Of a stretch of 46,351 nucleotides of DNA, positions 1-8,255 are shown in pieces (position 1 is the first letter of the stretch; the number at the start of each line of letters is the position of its first letter). Made by a program: the position numbers and the translations under genes. The notes under the pieces are model-generated. The model was not told the DNA's origin. It saw only the letters and a program-made list of their open reading frames with translations, and did not search any database. Source of the stretch: a virus. Location: positions 1-46,351 of the IMG/VR virus record IMGVR_UViG_3300002180_000020; one strand, given 5' to 3'.

Positions 1-13
1 ATGTACGCCAAGC
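1..13. repeat. Terminal direct repeat, left copy
   Basis: The 13 bases ATGTACGCCAAGC open the window and also close it (46339-46351). An identical short overlap at both ends is what an assembler leaves when it cuts a circular or circularly permuted molecule. It could instead be a genuine short terminal repeat. The sequence alone does not separate these. Confidence 0.8.
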
Positions 14-48
14 AGCATTTCTATATCTAGCTACACAGATTTGGCTCC

Positions 49-148
49 TTGTTACTTCATTTGTTACTTCAATTTGAAAAAATTTGTTACTTGTTATTTC
101 AAGATAAACAAAAAAGCATTGGTTTTGTTGAGCTCTAGGTTGTTACTT
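49..148 (+). repeat. Tandem TTGTTACTT repeats, candidate packaging (cos/pac) site
   Basis: Four exact copies of TTGTTACTT lie at 49-57, 61-69, 84-92 and 140-148, with a one-mismatch copy TTGTTATTT at 91-99. The first two have a 12-base period and share the longer TTGTTACTTCA. The last begins an inverted repeat TTGTTA-N10-TAACAA (140-161). Arrays of short sites next to a terminase small-subunit gene resemble the R sites of lambda cosB, which the small terminase subunit binds. The role is inferred from position; operator function is the alternative. Confidence 0.5.
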
Positions 149-162
149 TTTTAAATAACAAA

Positions 163-203
163 TATATTGAAAAGCGTATATAAAAAATAAAGTCTTATAT
201 TTG
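163..203 (+). promoter_or_regulatory. Promoter of the terminase operon with an upstream 18-bp element
   Basis: A perfect Bacteroidota -7 box TATATTTG lies at 196-203. Fifteen bases upstream, 163-180 reads TATATTGAAAAGCGTATA, a three-mismatch version of the element TATACTAAATAGCGTATA found at 3463-3480 with the same 15-base spacing. No TTG is placed well for a -33 box, so the element may bind an activator or a repressor there. The first gene starts 22 bases after the box. Confidence 0.6.
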
Positions 204-225
204 TGTTGAACAAAAACAAAAGGAA

Positions 226-573
226 ATGAATGATAAATTAGAAATAGGAGATGAGGTTCTAGTAATAGATGCATCTATCAAGCCTGAAAACATGGCTTCT
301 GTTGTGAGGAATTTCCCTTGTTGGATTAAAGAGGACAGCAAAGAAATAATCAGAGACATAATGTTTAATGATGATATTGTTGTTGGTATTGTTTTGGAGA
401 GTAGAAGAAATCCTCAGATATGGATGCCATTATTGAAACGTATGCAAGAGCCTGCTTTCGCATATTGGCGTTTCAGGAAAACAAAATCAGCATATATGAT
501 TCAAGAGGAAAAAGAGTCTGAAGGAATTAAAGTTGATGAACTAATAAAAGAGATAGATGGCGATATACACTAG
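226..573 (+). CDS. Hypothetical protein upstream of terminase
   Basis: A 115-residue soluble protein without a recognised domain. The middle part is mixed hydrophobic and aromatic (PQIWMPLLKRMQEPAFAYWRF, roughly 63-83), and the C-terminus is acidic. The start is the first ATG after AAAAGGAA, one of the few purine-rich starts here. Its end overlaps the next gene by 17 bases, so it is translationally coupled to the putative small terminase. Coupling and position suggest a packaging or regulatory accessory, but nothing in the sequence proves it. Confidence 0.75.
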   Translation: MNDKLEIGDEVLVIDASIKPENMASVVRNFPCWIKEDSKEIIRDIMFNDDIVVGIVLESRRNPQIWMPLLKRMQEPAFAYWRFRKTKSAYMIQEEKESEGIKVDELIKEIDGDIH

Positions 574-1198
574 AGTTGAGTTCGCTGCTGAATGCGGAGT
601 AAAGCCTGCTTACATAACTCAATATATAAAAAGGAAGAAAGTTGTCTTAAATGATGATGGGAAGATTAATACTGACAATCCATTCAATGCTGAATTTTTA
701 TCTAAAAGAAAGGAGAAGAAAAATCGGCCGGTTAGTCAGAGTACGGCTCCTACAGAAATCAAAGCACCTACTCAACTAACTGCTTTACCAAAAAATATAC
801 CTGCACCAGAAGGGAAATCTGCTGATGAAGTGCAAAGGTATAATATGGAGAGAAAAAGTAAGGAGCTTGAAATAGAAATCAAGGAACAAAAAGTTGAAGA
901 GAATAAGATTAAGATAGCAAAGTTAAAGGGTGATGTTATTCCTACTGATTTAGTTAATATCGTTTTTGCACAGCATTTTAGAACAGTGACGACATCTTTT
1001 CATAATGCTGCTGACAATTATATTTCTGTAATCATTGCCAGGCTTGGAGGCAAGAAAGAGGATATCGCATTCATTAGAGGTGAATTAATTGAGGTAGTTA
1101 ATCAAGCAGTAAAAGATTCAATTGCTGAATCAAAAGCAAGTGTGAAAAGTATAGCAAATGAATATTCACAAAAAAGAGGAAAAGGAGAAAGTAAATGA
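557..1198 (+). CDS. Putative terminase small subunit (DNA-packaging recognition protein)
   Basis: A 213-residue protein just upstream of the large terminase. The N-terminal 40 residues look like a winged-helix/HTH unit (FAAECGVKPAYITQYIKRKK), as in Nu1-like small terminases, where a similar domain binds the packaging site. A proline/threonine-rich linker (about 55-85) leads to a long charged helix (about 90-125) that could oligomerise, then a C-terminal helical part that could contact the large subunit. It overlaps both neighbours. The packaging role is inferred from fold-like features and synteny with lambda Nu1-A, since overall similarity to known families is weak. The TTGTTACTT array at 49-148 is a plausible binding site. 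Confidence 0.65.
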   Translation: MAIYTRVEFAAECGVKPAYITQYIKRKKVVLNDDGKINTDNPFNAEFLSKRKEKKNRPVSQSTAPTEIKAPTQLTALPKNIPAPEGKSADEVQRYNMERKSKELEIEIKEQKVEENKIKIAKLKGDVIPTDLVNIVFAQHFRTVTTSFHNAADNYISVIIARLGGKKEDIAFIRGELIEVVNQAVKDSIAESKASVKSIANEYSQKRGKGESK

Positions 1199-1401
1199 TG
1201 GAAAATAAAAAAAAATTTTTAACAGCGGCACAATTGACAATTTTAATTATTCATTTAGCTTTTATGTTATATTTTAAATTTGATAGAAATATGCAAGTTG
1301 AAAGATTGAATAAAAAAATTGAGGTTATTAATTTATTATTGACTGAAGTTAGCAATGATTTGGGAGATTTTAATGATGCTATTGATAAATTATCTAAGTA
1401 A
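1195..1401 (+). CDS. Small membrane-anchored protein between terminase subunits
   Basis: 68 residues with one hydrophobic segment (about 11-27, TILIIHLAFMLYF) followed by a polar, possibly coiled-coil helix to the end. It overlaps the upstream gene by four bases and the terL start by one (TAATG), so it is firmly in the packaging operon. The shape is compatible with a small holin-like or spanin-like protein, but no family is recognised. Confidence 0.7.
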   Translation: MMENKKKFLTAAQLTILIIHLAFMLYFKFDRNMQVERLNKKIEVINLLLTEVSNDLGDFNDAIDKLSK

Positions 1402-3413
1402 TGGAATATGAAAGACATATAACTGAATTAATTGAATCAACAGATTATCAATTATCTACAATGTTGCCAAGCGAATGGGCGGAAGCTAATCGTTTTATGT
1501 CTACGGAAAACAGTCCAAAACCTGGGCGTTTTAGTTTTGACCACACTCCATACACTAGGGAGATGTTGGATTGTATAAGTCCAAATCATCCTGCAAGAGT
1601 TATTGCAATAATGAAAGGAGCTCAATTAGGAATGAGTACAGGAATAATTGAAAACGCCATTGGGTATATTATCAGTCAAAATCCTGGTAACATTTTATTT
1701 TTAACTGGCCATAGTGATTTAGCAGATGAGGCAATGAATGGTAAGATTGACCAAATGATTGATAGTTGTGGTTTACGTCCAATGATTCGTCCTAATGTAT
1801 TAAGGAAAAAAAATCAGAGGACAGGTGATACAAGTAAGTCAAAAGAGTTTCCTGGTGGTAGTTTAGTTGCAGGTTCTGCAGGTAATCACAAATTATTAAG
1901 ACAGCGTTCTGTTAGATATGGATTTATTGATGATTTTGATGCAGCTAAAAAAAGTACAAAAGAATCAGGTAGTACAACTGAAATGATTGAACAACGATTT
2001 GCAAGTTATGCAGATAAGATGAAATTATTTTATATATCAACTCCTGAAGTAAAGCAAACATCAAACATTGAACCAGTTTATGAATTAGGAGACCAAAGGA
2101 AGAGATTTCTACCTTGCCCATGCTGTGGTGATTATATTACTTTAGAATGGACAATTGAAGTTGATGGTCAAGTTGCTGGGATAACTTATGAAAGAGATGA
2201 GAAAGGAGAGCTTATCGAAGGTTCTGTAGGATACACTTGTCAAAGTTGCTTTCAGTTTTTTACAGAGCGGCATAAACATGAAATGAATTTATTGGGAGAG
2301 TTTAGGCCTACTGCAAAGCCTAGCCAACCAGGATATTATTCATACCATATCAACTCCTTGTATGCTGCTGCAGGAATGTATGATTGGGAACATTATGTCA
2401 GACAGTATATAAAAGCGAATCCTATAGGCGAACCACAAAAGGTTAAAGAGATGCAAACATTTGTTAATCTTGTTTTAGGTGAGACGTTTGAAGAAATGGG
2501 TGAAGCTCCAAAAGCTAACACGCTGCAAAAAAATATCAGGCTTTATGATGTTGATGAGCTTCCAGAAAAGTTAAGCGAGAAAGATGGTAATGGTCAAATT
2601 GTGTTATTAACTTGCGGTAGTGATATGAATGGTAAGGTTGATGATGCAAGATTGGATTATGAAATTGTAGCTTGGACAGAAAATGGTTCTAGTTATTCTA
2701 TATCACATGGTAGTATAGGAACATTTATACCTAGGGAAAGTCAGAGAAAAAATAAAGTTGATAGGGTTCATTGGACTTATCGTGAAGGTCAAGAAAATAA
2801 TGTCTGGGATAAATTCGATGAAATCATAGATAGGATTTATGAGACAGATACAGGGAGGCGTATGAAAGTCTTTTTAACAGGAGTTGATAGTGGGCATTAT
2901 ACAAACCATGCCTACACTTATATTGAAAAGCAAAAAGGTAGACGCTTTGTTGTAGGGTTGAAAGGAAAGGATGCAGATAAATATAGACGTTTTGGATTAG
3001 ACACCCCATCATTCAAGCCTGCAAAAGAAAGGAGTGATTTATATTTGGTTGAAGTAAATCAAATAAAAGATGACTTGAGTAATAATATCAAATTAAGGTG
3101 GGATGAAAAAACAGAGAGCGGACAACCTAGCGGAATGATGAATTTCCCGATTCCAAGCAAAGGCTTATATACATTTAAAGATTTCTTTTCTCATTTTGAA
3201 AGTGAGCATAGGGTAATTGAAAAAAATAAAGATGGTAGCGGAGTCTCTTCTCGTTGGATAAAGAGAAGCACGTCAGCACAGAATCACTTATGGGATTGTC
3301 GTGTCTATAATATAGCTTTAAAAGATATAATAACCTCTATTGTTTGCAGAGAATACGGCTTAAAACGGTATTCTTGGAAAGATTATGTAGATATACTGCT
3401 TGGTAGGAAGTAA
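1401..3413 (+). CDS. terL: Terminase large subunit, lambda gpA (GpA) family
   Basis: A 670-residue packaging motor and nuclease that cuts concatemeric phage DNA and pumps it into the prohead using ATP. An ATPase motif KGAQLGMST lies at 72-80, and a Walker-B-like YGFIDDFDA at 173-181 precedes a coupling motif FYISTPE (210-216). Paired CxxC knuckles (CPCC near 239-242, CQSC near 280) are usual in GpA-type terminases. The C-terminal nuclease half starts with DxN- and GVDSGHYT-like acidic motifs (about 415-505). Length and motif order fit the lambda gpA family, which typically acts on cos sites. It is followed by a promoter and a different transcription unit. Confidence 0.93.
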   Translation: MEYERHITELIESTDYQLSTMLPSEWAEANRFMSTENSPKPGRFSFDHTPYTREMLDCISPNHPARVIAIMKGAQLGMSTGIIENAIGYIISQNPGNILFLTGHSDLADEAMNGKIDQMIDSCGLRPMIRPNVLRKKNQRTGDTSKSKEFPGGSLVAGSAGNHKLLRQRSVRYGFIDDFDAAKKSTKESGSTTEMIEQRFASYADKMKLFYISTPEVKQTSNIEPVYELGDQRKRFLPCPCCGDYITLEWTIEVDGQVAGITYERDEKGELIEGSVGYTCQSCFQFFTERHKHEMNLLGEFRPTAKPSQPGYYSYHINSLYAAAGMYDWEHYVRQYIKANPIGEPQKVKEMQTFVNLVLGETFEEMGEAPKANTLQKNIRLYDVDELPEKLSEKDGNGQIVLLTCGSDMNGKVDDARLDYEIVAWTENGSSYSISHGSIGTFIPRESQRKNKVDRVHWTYREGQENNVWDKFDEIIDRIYETDTGRRMKVFLTGVDSGHYTNHAYTYIEKQKGRRFVVGLKGKDADKYRRFGLDTPSFKPAKERSDLYLVEVNQIKDDLSNNIKLRWDEKTESGQPSGMMNFPIPSKGLYTFKDFFSHFESEHRVIEKNKDGSGVSSRWIKRSTSAQNHLWDCRVYNIALKDIITSIVCREYGLKRYSWKDYVDILLGRK

Positions 3414-3462
3414 ATTAATCTCCTTGACAATCAGCAAGATAACTAAAATATGGAAAGTTTTT

Positions 3463-3503
3463 TATACTAAATAGCGTATAGATGAAATCTAGTCGTATAT
3501 TTG
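3463..3503 (+). promoter_or_regulatory. Promoter of the recombination module with 18-bp element
   Basis: The element TATACTAAATAGCGTATA at 3463-3480 is followed after 15 bases by the -7 box TATATTTG at 3496-3503. The sequence from the box onward (TATATTTGTAGTGAGTTTAA) is repeated exactly in the leftward promoter at 37328-37309. Arms TATAC and GTATA form an interrupted palindrome, as expected for a dimeric regulator site. Confidence 0.75.
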
Positions 3504-3543
3504 TAGTGAGTTTAACAATTAACACACATTAACACACAGAGAT

Positions 3544-3789
3544 ATGAGACATTTTACAACAGCAACAGGAGAAAGTTTAGGAACAACATTTTGCGGAGAT
3601 AAAGGTAGAGCATTAATGCAAACAGAAGCAGAAGAAAAGCTAATGTGGTCTTTAAGTGAAAAAACTTCATGCCTCGAGGATGATATGTTTGAATGGCAAC
3701 TATGTGATTTAATGGATTTCTTTTTAAAAGAATGCTCAAGGTGTAGTAAAGAGGAATTCTTAAAAAGAGGATGGAAAGAGAGTAGATAG
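3544..3789 (+). CDS. Hypothetical protein, first gene of the recombination operon
   Basis: 81 residues without a recognised domain. It is fairly rich in cysteine (five residues: 18, 43, 53, 64 and 67) with a CSRC pair near 64-67, but this is too little for a firm zinc-site claim. The start follows ACACACAGAGAT and lies 40 bases downstream of the promoter box at 3496-3503. Being first in this operon suggests an early function. Confidence 0.65.
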   Translation: MRHFTTATGESLGTTFCGDKGRALMQTEAEEKLMWSLSEKTSCLEDDMFEWQLCDLMDFFLKECSRCSKEEFLKRGWKESR

Positions 3790-3881
3790 GAAGAGGGGTT
3801 GAGTATGCAGAAAGGAATGTCTGATGATGGTAAGCTTTTTTTAATGAGATAAAATAACTAAAATAAACTCTGTGTGTTCCT

Positions 3882-3895
3882 CACCCTACGGGGTG
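3882..3895 (+). terminator. Small GC-rich stem-loop in the 3790-3938 gap
   Basis: CACCC-TACG-GGGTG forms a five-pair stem with a tetraloop in a very AT-rich gap. There is no U-run directly after it, so it is a weak terminator candidate. It may instead shape the leader of the gene at 3939. Nothing else is seen in the gap. Confidence 0.35.
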
Positions 3896-3938
3896 GGGTT
3901 GCACAGAAAAATTAAAACACACTTTTAAAAAAAATAAG

Positions 3939-4361
3939 ATGGCGAAGAAGAAAGAAGTAGTAAAATTTGGAGACGGTATCAACTTTGTTGAGCTGTTTAG
4001 AGTTAAAGGAAAACAAGGTTTATTCACTTTGCGTTCTAAAGTAAACAAAGCAGGTATGGTGGGCGTTATGGAGTTCATGAGGTATGATAACAAAGTAACT
4101 GCAAAAGCATCAGAAATGGAATGCTTAGGACATTTAGTTTTTGAAACATTTGCAGGTCATGAGAACTTAATGATGAATGACGTTTTCAATAACTTGTTTG
4201 ATTTCTTTGAAGCGAATACAGGAGTGACACCAACTTTAGAAGATGCTGTACCAAATCACGACCCAGAGAAATTTAAACAACATCATTTAGATAAGGTTTT
4301 GATGTGGTATAATGAGATTGTAGATAAATTAAATGAAATTTCAGATGAGACAGAAGCTTAA
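3939..4361 (+). CDS. Hypothetical protein (early operon)
   Basis: A 140-residue soluble protein with a very basic N-terminus (MAKKKEVVKFGDG) and an acidic C-terminus. The middle contains helical segments (about 60-90, 105-135). The start follows an A-rich leader (TAAAAAAAATAAG-ATG). The end overlaps the downstream HTH gene by about 29 bases. No family recognised; genes of this kind sit beside recombination genes in several Bacteroidota phages, but function is unknown. Confidence 0.75.
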   Translation: MAKKKEVVKFGDGINFVELFRVKGKQGLFTLRSKVNKAGMVGVMEFMRYDNKVTAKASEMECLGHLVFETFAGHENLMMNDVFNNLFDFFEANTGVTPTLEDAVPNHDPEKFKQHHLDKVLMWYNEIVDKLNEISDETEA

Positions 4362-4701
4362 AGAAATAAAGGATAAAATACTTAAAAAGACAACGATATC
4401 TCTTTTTGCAGATGATATTGGAATTAGACAAGCAACTTTATCAAACTTTTTAAATGGTAAGGTTGGCGTGCAACTTCCAACATTGATGAAAATTATTGAA
4501 CCTGTCGGGATGGATATCTTAGAAAAGATGCCTGACAATTTTATTGAGGTTGAATGTGTTTTCTTGGATGATAAGAAGTTTAAGAAAGGTCAAAAATATA
4601 AAGGCAAAGAAATCCTTTTATGTTTTGGAACAGCTGAAACAACTTACCAAGGAATATTAATGAAGGATAAAAGAGAATTTTACACTTTGAAAGTGTTTTA
4701 A
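4333..4701 (+). CDS. XRE-like helix-turn-helix DNA-binding protein
   Basis: 122 residues. The region 15-55 has the pattern of a Cro/C1-type HTH: helix 2 ISLFADDIGI, turn, recognition helix RQATLSNFLNGK, then a helix LPTLMKIIEPVGMDI. The C-terminal half (about 65-122) is a small beta-rich domain. ATG codons at 4333 and 4345 are both possible starts; both overlap the preceding gene. It is the only obvious sequence-specific DNA-binding regulator, so it is a candidate for recognising the TATAC-N8-GTATA elements. That link is inference; no binding data exist. Confidence 0.7.
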   Translation: MKFQMRQKLKEIKDKILKKTTISLFADDIGIRQATLSNFLNGKVGVQLPTLMKIIEPVGMDILEKMPDNFIEVECVFLDDKKFKKGQKYKGKEILLCFGTAETTYQGILMKDKREFYTLKVF

Positions 4702-4715
4702 AAAACAAAGGAAAA

Positions 4716-6419
4716 ATGGAACAAAAGGAAGTTAAGATTATTGGTTTAAAAATAAACCAGCAGATAGGTATCTTGCAAAGCTGTCAATTACAATTTAGCA
4801 CGAACAACAATCTAATCGCTGTAAAAGGTGAGGTTGGAAGTGGTAAGACTACATTGCAAAAAGGATTGATGTTAGGAACTTTAGGAAGTGATACATTAAA
4901 AGATGATAAATCTTTATATGGAGAAATTGATGAGGAAGTTCAACTAATTGATGGCGAAGAAAACATTTTTGTTGGGTGCAAAAGCTCAAAGGACGGTTCA
5001 CTAATGTACACCATCTACACTAAAGACGAAGATGGCAAGGTGATTAAGGAGCCTGTTATTGATGGCGTTAAGCTAACACCGTCAGCATATTTAAAAAGCC
5101 TACAGACAGCTCTTACTTGGCGAATGGATGAATTAACATCTGAAAACCACAATGTTCAAAAGAAAATCCTATTGGAGTTGTATAAAAAGGAACTTGCGGC
5201 AAAAGGTGTCGTTTTTGATAAAAAATCTCAAGATTATTCACAAAGCATTTTAGGTAAGATTGAATTAGCTGAAAACGATAGGTCAGAAAAAGAATTCTTA
5301 AGAAAACAAGTAGGCGGCTTCAAAACTCAATTAGCACCTTTAGGAATAAATGTTGAAAATAGCGATACGATACCAAAATATATTGATATCTCCAAATTAG
5401 AGGCTGACAAAGTTAGTTTGCAATACAAGATAAATAATGTTGAAGAAGTTAAGGCTCAGGCTCTTAAAACAATCAAAAACAATGCAGACGAGATTACTAA
5501 TAAGCTGAAAGAAGAGAATGCTAAGATTAAGGAGCAAAATAAAGTTTTACAAAGTGAGTTTGAAACTAAAAAAGACCAACACTCACAAAACATACACACC
5601 TATAATGGTATATCTAAAGACTTAGAAACTTTAAATGTAGAAAAATGTCTTAGTGATGAGGATTATGAAAAACTTTATAAGCTATTAGATACATCATTCA
5701 AAAATACTGAATTAACAACTGCAAAAGAATTACCGGAATTAGAATTTGATGAAACTGGTAAATGCACCACAAAAGAGTGGGAAAAAGAAACTTATATCGC
5801 TGGATTATTAGATTTATTAATTGAATTAAAATTAGAATATATACAGTTAAATGGTAAACCTGTAGATGATACAGCTGTCCTTGAAAAAGATTTGAGCTTG
5901 ATTGTTGATAGTATGCTGTTAGCCAAAGAGAATAACCGCAAGGTTGAAATGGTTAATACTTTTTTAAATTGGCAAGCTGCAAATGATTTAGTTGTTTCAT
6001 TGAGAAATGAATACACAGAAATGTTACTAAGTATTAACACAGGAGTTGAAGGGCTCAATATTTGTGTTGATAAAGAAGATGGTAAGCTAGATATTTATTT
6101 AACATATGATGGTTCATATGACCCGAAATACTTTAGTAATAAAAACTTGGAAAATAGAAAGTTGAGCAGCTATTCAGGAACTCAAAAGCCTTTAATTTGT
6201 TTATTGCTTCAAAATTACTTGTTAAGTAAAAAACCAAAAGCAATGAGGTATTTATGGATTGATGATGTGCCTATTGATAAAAAGACTAGGTTATTGCTTG
6301 AAGAAATGGGTGAGGATTTAGGGTTGACAATCATTGTAAATATTACAGGAGATTTTGAGAAAGAAAATTTAACTGATGGTGAATTATTAATTGATGGAGG
6401 TGAAATCTTTTTTAAGTAA
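4716..6419 (+). CDS. RecF/SbcC-like coiled-coil AAA ATPase
   Basis: 567 residues. Walker A GEVGSGKTT is at about 38-46 in an N-terminal ABC/SMC-like nucleotide-binding half. A long charged coiled-coil region follows (about 215-300 and further helices to about 420). The C-terminal half carries a signature-like segment (LSSYSGTQKPLICLLL) and a Walker B YLWIDDVPID near 510. This architecture matches RecF/RecN/SbcC-type DNA-repair ATPases and phage relatives found next to annealing proteins and exonucleases. It probably assists end processing or recombination during replication. The next gene begins directly after its stop codon. Confidence 0.8.
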   Translation: MEQKEVKIIGLKINQQIGILQSCQLQFSTNNNLIAVKGEVGSGKTTLQKGLMLGTLGSDTLKDDKSLYGEIDEEVQLIDGEENIFVGCKSSKDGSLMYTIYTKDEDGKVIKEPVIDGVKLTPSAYLKSLQTALTWRMDELTSENHNVQKKILLELYKKELAAKGVVFDKKSQDYSQSILGKIELAENDRSEKEFLRKQVGGFKTQLAPLGINVENSDTIPKYIDISKLEADKVSLQYKINNVEEVKAQALKTIKNNADEITNKLKEENAKIKEQNKVLQSEFETKKDQHSQNIHTYNGISKDLETLNVEKCLSDEDYEKLYKLLDTSFKNTELTTAKELPELEFDETGKCTTKEWEKETYIAGLLDLLIELKLEYIQLNGKPVDDTAVLEKDLSLIVDSMLLAKENNRKVEMVNTFLNWQAANDLVVSLRNEYTEMLLSINTGVEGLNICVDKEDGKLDIYLTYDGSYDPKYFSNKNLENRKLSSYSGTQKPLICLLLQNYLLSKKPKAMRYLWIDDVPIDKKTRLLLEEMGEDLGLTIIVNITGDFEKENLTDGELLIDGGEIFFK

Positions 6420-6695
6420 TTGGCATCACCAAGGAAAATAGGAGCGACTACTTTTGCACTACTAACAGACGAACAGATTGTTAATTTACTGCAAAACTAT
6501 ACTCAAAAAGAGATATCAGAGCTTTATAATACTTATGAAGGGTTTATTTCTAGAGAGATTGATGCAAGGAGGATATTTGTTCCTAAAGCAAGTGAAAAAA
6601 ACGAAAAAAAATTATATAAAAAAGGAGCCTGGATGAAGAGCAAAGAAAGAGCTTTTTGGAGGCAACATAAAAACGAAAAAATATGGGAACTTTAG
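6420..6695 (+). CDS. Small basic protein, possible HTH, TTG start
   Basis: 91 residues, beginning with TTG directly after the TAA of the ATPase gene. No ATG exists in a better place. Residues 16-45 (TDEQIVNLLQNYTQKEISELY) resemble an HTH of the 'is the next step allowed' type found in phage adaptors. The C-terminus is very rich in Lys/Arg and Trp. It overlaps the next gene by 13 bases. Probably DNA- or RNA-binding; function not recognised. Confidence 0.65.
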   Translation: MASPRKIGATTFALLTDEQIVNLLQNYTQKEISELYNTYEGFISREIDARRIFVPKASEKNEKKLYKKGAWMKSKERAFWRQHKNEKIWEL

Positions 6696-7180
6696 AAAAT
6701 TATAGATATCAGAACTTTGAAGGATACAAAGTTGCATTAACAAAAAATCCACCAGCCTCAATGTTGAAAAGCAGACCTTTAGGAGGAAACAAAACTTCGT
6801 CATACCAACCAATTGAAGTCACTCAAGCTCTTGCTGATATGGTGTATCGAGATTGGACTGTTTCAGAAGAGAAATTTATGAATGTTTTGAATGAGATTGT
6901 TTGCACTGTAAAAATCACAGCTTTACCTGATTACCCAGGTTCAGATTATATTACTTTCACAGGTTCAGCAAGTAAAAACATTCAAGTTGATAAAGGCTCT
7001 GAAGTTCACAATTTTCCTGTAGGTAAAAAGGCAAATGCTTTGCAGTATAATCTACCTGCAGTTAGGTCAGATGCTATTGGTTGTGCCTTTGAGACTTTAG
7101 GTAATTTATTTGGTAGGAATGTTAGTAGAGATTCAAGCAATGATTTTGGTTTTGATGTAAGCTATGAAAAAGAAAAATAA
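6683..7180 (+). CDS. Putative single-strand annealing protein (Rad52/Erf-like)
   Basis: 165 residues. A central segment with beta-strand pattern (about 68-105) is followed by NALQYNLPAVRSDAIGCAF and LGNLFGRNVSR (about 118-147). This resembles the end of the core of phage annealing proteins, where a helix with small residues and a terminal LG..FGR-like turn is common. It lies between a RecF/SbcC-like ATPase and a YqaJ-type exonuclease and overlaps the latter's start by one base (TAATG). Such an annealase-exonuclease pair is the usual two-component phage recombinase. Context carries most of the call. Confidence 0.5.
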   Translation: MGTLENYRYQNFEGYKVALTKNPPASMLKSRPLGGNKTSSYQPIEVTQALADMVYRDWTVSEEKFMNVLNEIVCTVKITALPDYPGSDYITFTGSASKNIQVDKGSEVHNFPVGKKANALQYNLPAVRSDAIGCAFETLGNLFGRNVSRDSSNDFGFDVSYEKEK

Positions 7181-7950
7181 TGGAAGAATTCAACGAAATA
7201 TCAGGTAGCTTTAAAATGCAAGGCTCCTTAATTGTTAAGGATGATTCTTTGCAGCGTACAGACGAATGGATGGCTTTACGTTTAGGAGCTTGGAATGGTT
7301 CTGTCAATAAAGACCTGATGGGTTGTGGTCGCTCTACATCAAAACAACCTTGGGGAAGCCTAGAAAAAGTAGTTGATTTTGGAGCTGCTGCTGAAAAGCA
7401 AGTTTATATGGTAGGAATGGAAAGGACTACAGGTGAGAGCTCAATGGAAGCAAGTGCAAAGCAGATGGAGCATGGAAAAGAAAATGAACCCATCTTAATT
7501 GAGCAGCTTATAAAAGATGGAGTGATTACAGATTTTAAAGAATTAGGTTCAGAACAGTTTCCAGGTTATGAATGGGGGAGGGCTTCCGTTGATGGTGTTG
7601 CAAATTATAAAGGTAGGGAGATTGCAATGGAGTTGAAATGCTGTGTTTCTTGGGCAGGTCATTACGTTAGAATGTATGATAAAGTTCATGAAAAACATAA
7701 TGATTTTTGGCAGCACCAGAGTGAAATGCTTGCCACAGGTCATAAGGAGCTGCTTTATGTTGTCACTTTACCAATGCAGACAAAAAAGTATGACATACAA
7801 TTAGTAAAAGCCTCACCAATACACCAGGAAGAGCTTCTAAAGCGTTGCAAGATTGGAGATAGAGCAATTGAGCTTTGGAAAACAATGGATAGCAAGAAGG
7901 AGGCTCTCCAGGTTGCGTGTGCCACATTTAAAGAAGAGAATAATAATTAA
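7180..7950 (+). CDS. YqaJ-family (lambda-exonuclease-like) recombination nuclease
   Basis: 256 residues. The family pattern is present: QRTDEWMALRLGAWNGS (25-41) with a conserved Glu, HGKENEP (98-104), the metal site ASVDG (D138) and MELKC (E151-x-K153), then WQHQSEML (about 173-180) corresponding to the Q-motif. These enzymes digest one strand of double-stranded ends to feed the annealing protein. Length and motif spacing are normal. It is translationally coupled to the putative annealase. Confidence 0.88.
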   Translation: MEEFNEISGSFKMQGSLIVKDDSLQRTDEWMALRLGAWNGSVNKDLMGCGRSTSKQPWGSLEKVVDFGAAAEKQVYMVGMERTTGESSMEASAKQMEHGKENEPILIEQLIKDGVITDFKELGSEQFPGYEWGRASVDGVANYKGREIAMELKCCVSWAGHYVRMYDKVHEKHNDFWQHQSEMLATGHKELLYVVTLPMQTKKYDIQLVKASPIHQEELLKRCKIGDRAIELWKTMDSKKEALQVACATFKEENNN

Positions 7951-7979
7951 ATCTAAATATAAACTAAAAAAAAGAACAA

Positions 7980-8231
7980 ATGATTGATTTAAGAACAAAA
8001 GCAGAAGTATTAAGAACAGAATTAATGGAAGTAATTAAACCAAAACTTTTATTTCAATTCAAAAGACCTGAAAAAAATAAAGAGGTTACAAGAATAGTGA
8101 ATAATATTATTCAACACAGAATGGAAGAATTGTCTCTTGATATCCGTAGAGAATACCAATTTTTTATTCCTATTCCAACTGCAAATTTAAAGACAAGGTT
8201 GAAGTTTTTGTTTACTGGTAAGCTAAGGTAA
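7980..8231 (+). CDS. Hypothetical protein at the end of the recombination operon
   Basis: 83 residues, mostly helical and strongly basic, with no recognised domain. It starts after an A-rich leader and is followed within 13 bases by a promoter-like box for the head genes. It may be a small DNA-binding accessory of the recombination module; this is only inference from composition and place. Confidence 0.6.
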   Translation: MIDLRTKAEVLRTELMEVIKPKLLFQFKRPEKNKEVTRIVNNIIQHRMEELSLDIRREYQFFIPIPTANLKTRLKFLFTGKLR

Positions 8232-8243
8232 ACTTTATTTTGT

Positions 8244-8251
8244 TATTTTTG
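8244..8251 (+). promoter_or_regulatory. -7 box before the head genes; near-leaderless start
   Basis: TATTTTTG fits TAnnTTTG and lies only four bases before the ATG at 8256. No well-spaced TTG -33 box and no copy of the 18-bp element are seen. If used, the transcript would have almost no leader, as at 45698-45705. It may mark the switch to structural genes. Confidence 0.4.
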
Positions 8252-8255
8252 TGTT

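Noticed and set aside
2824-3012. Minus-strand reading frame inside terL
   Set aside because: Antisense shadow of a strongly supported gene, with no start context or promoter; the same reasoning removed the other antisense frames under plus-strand genes.
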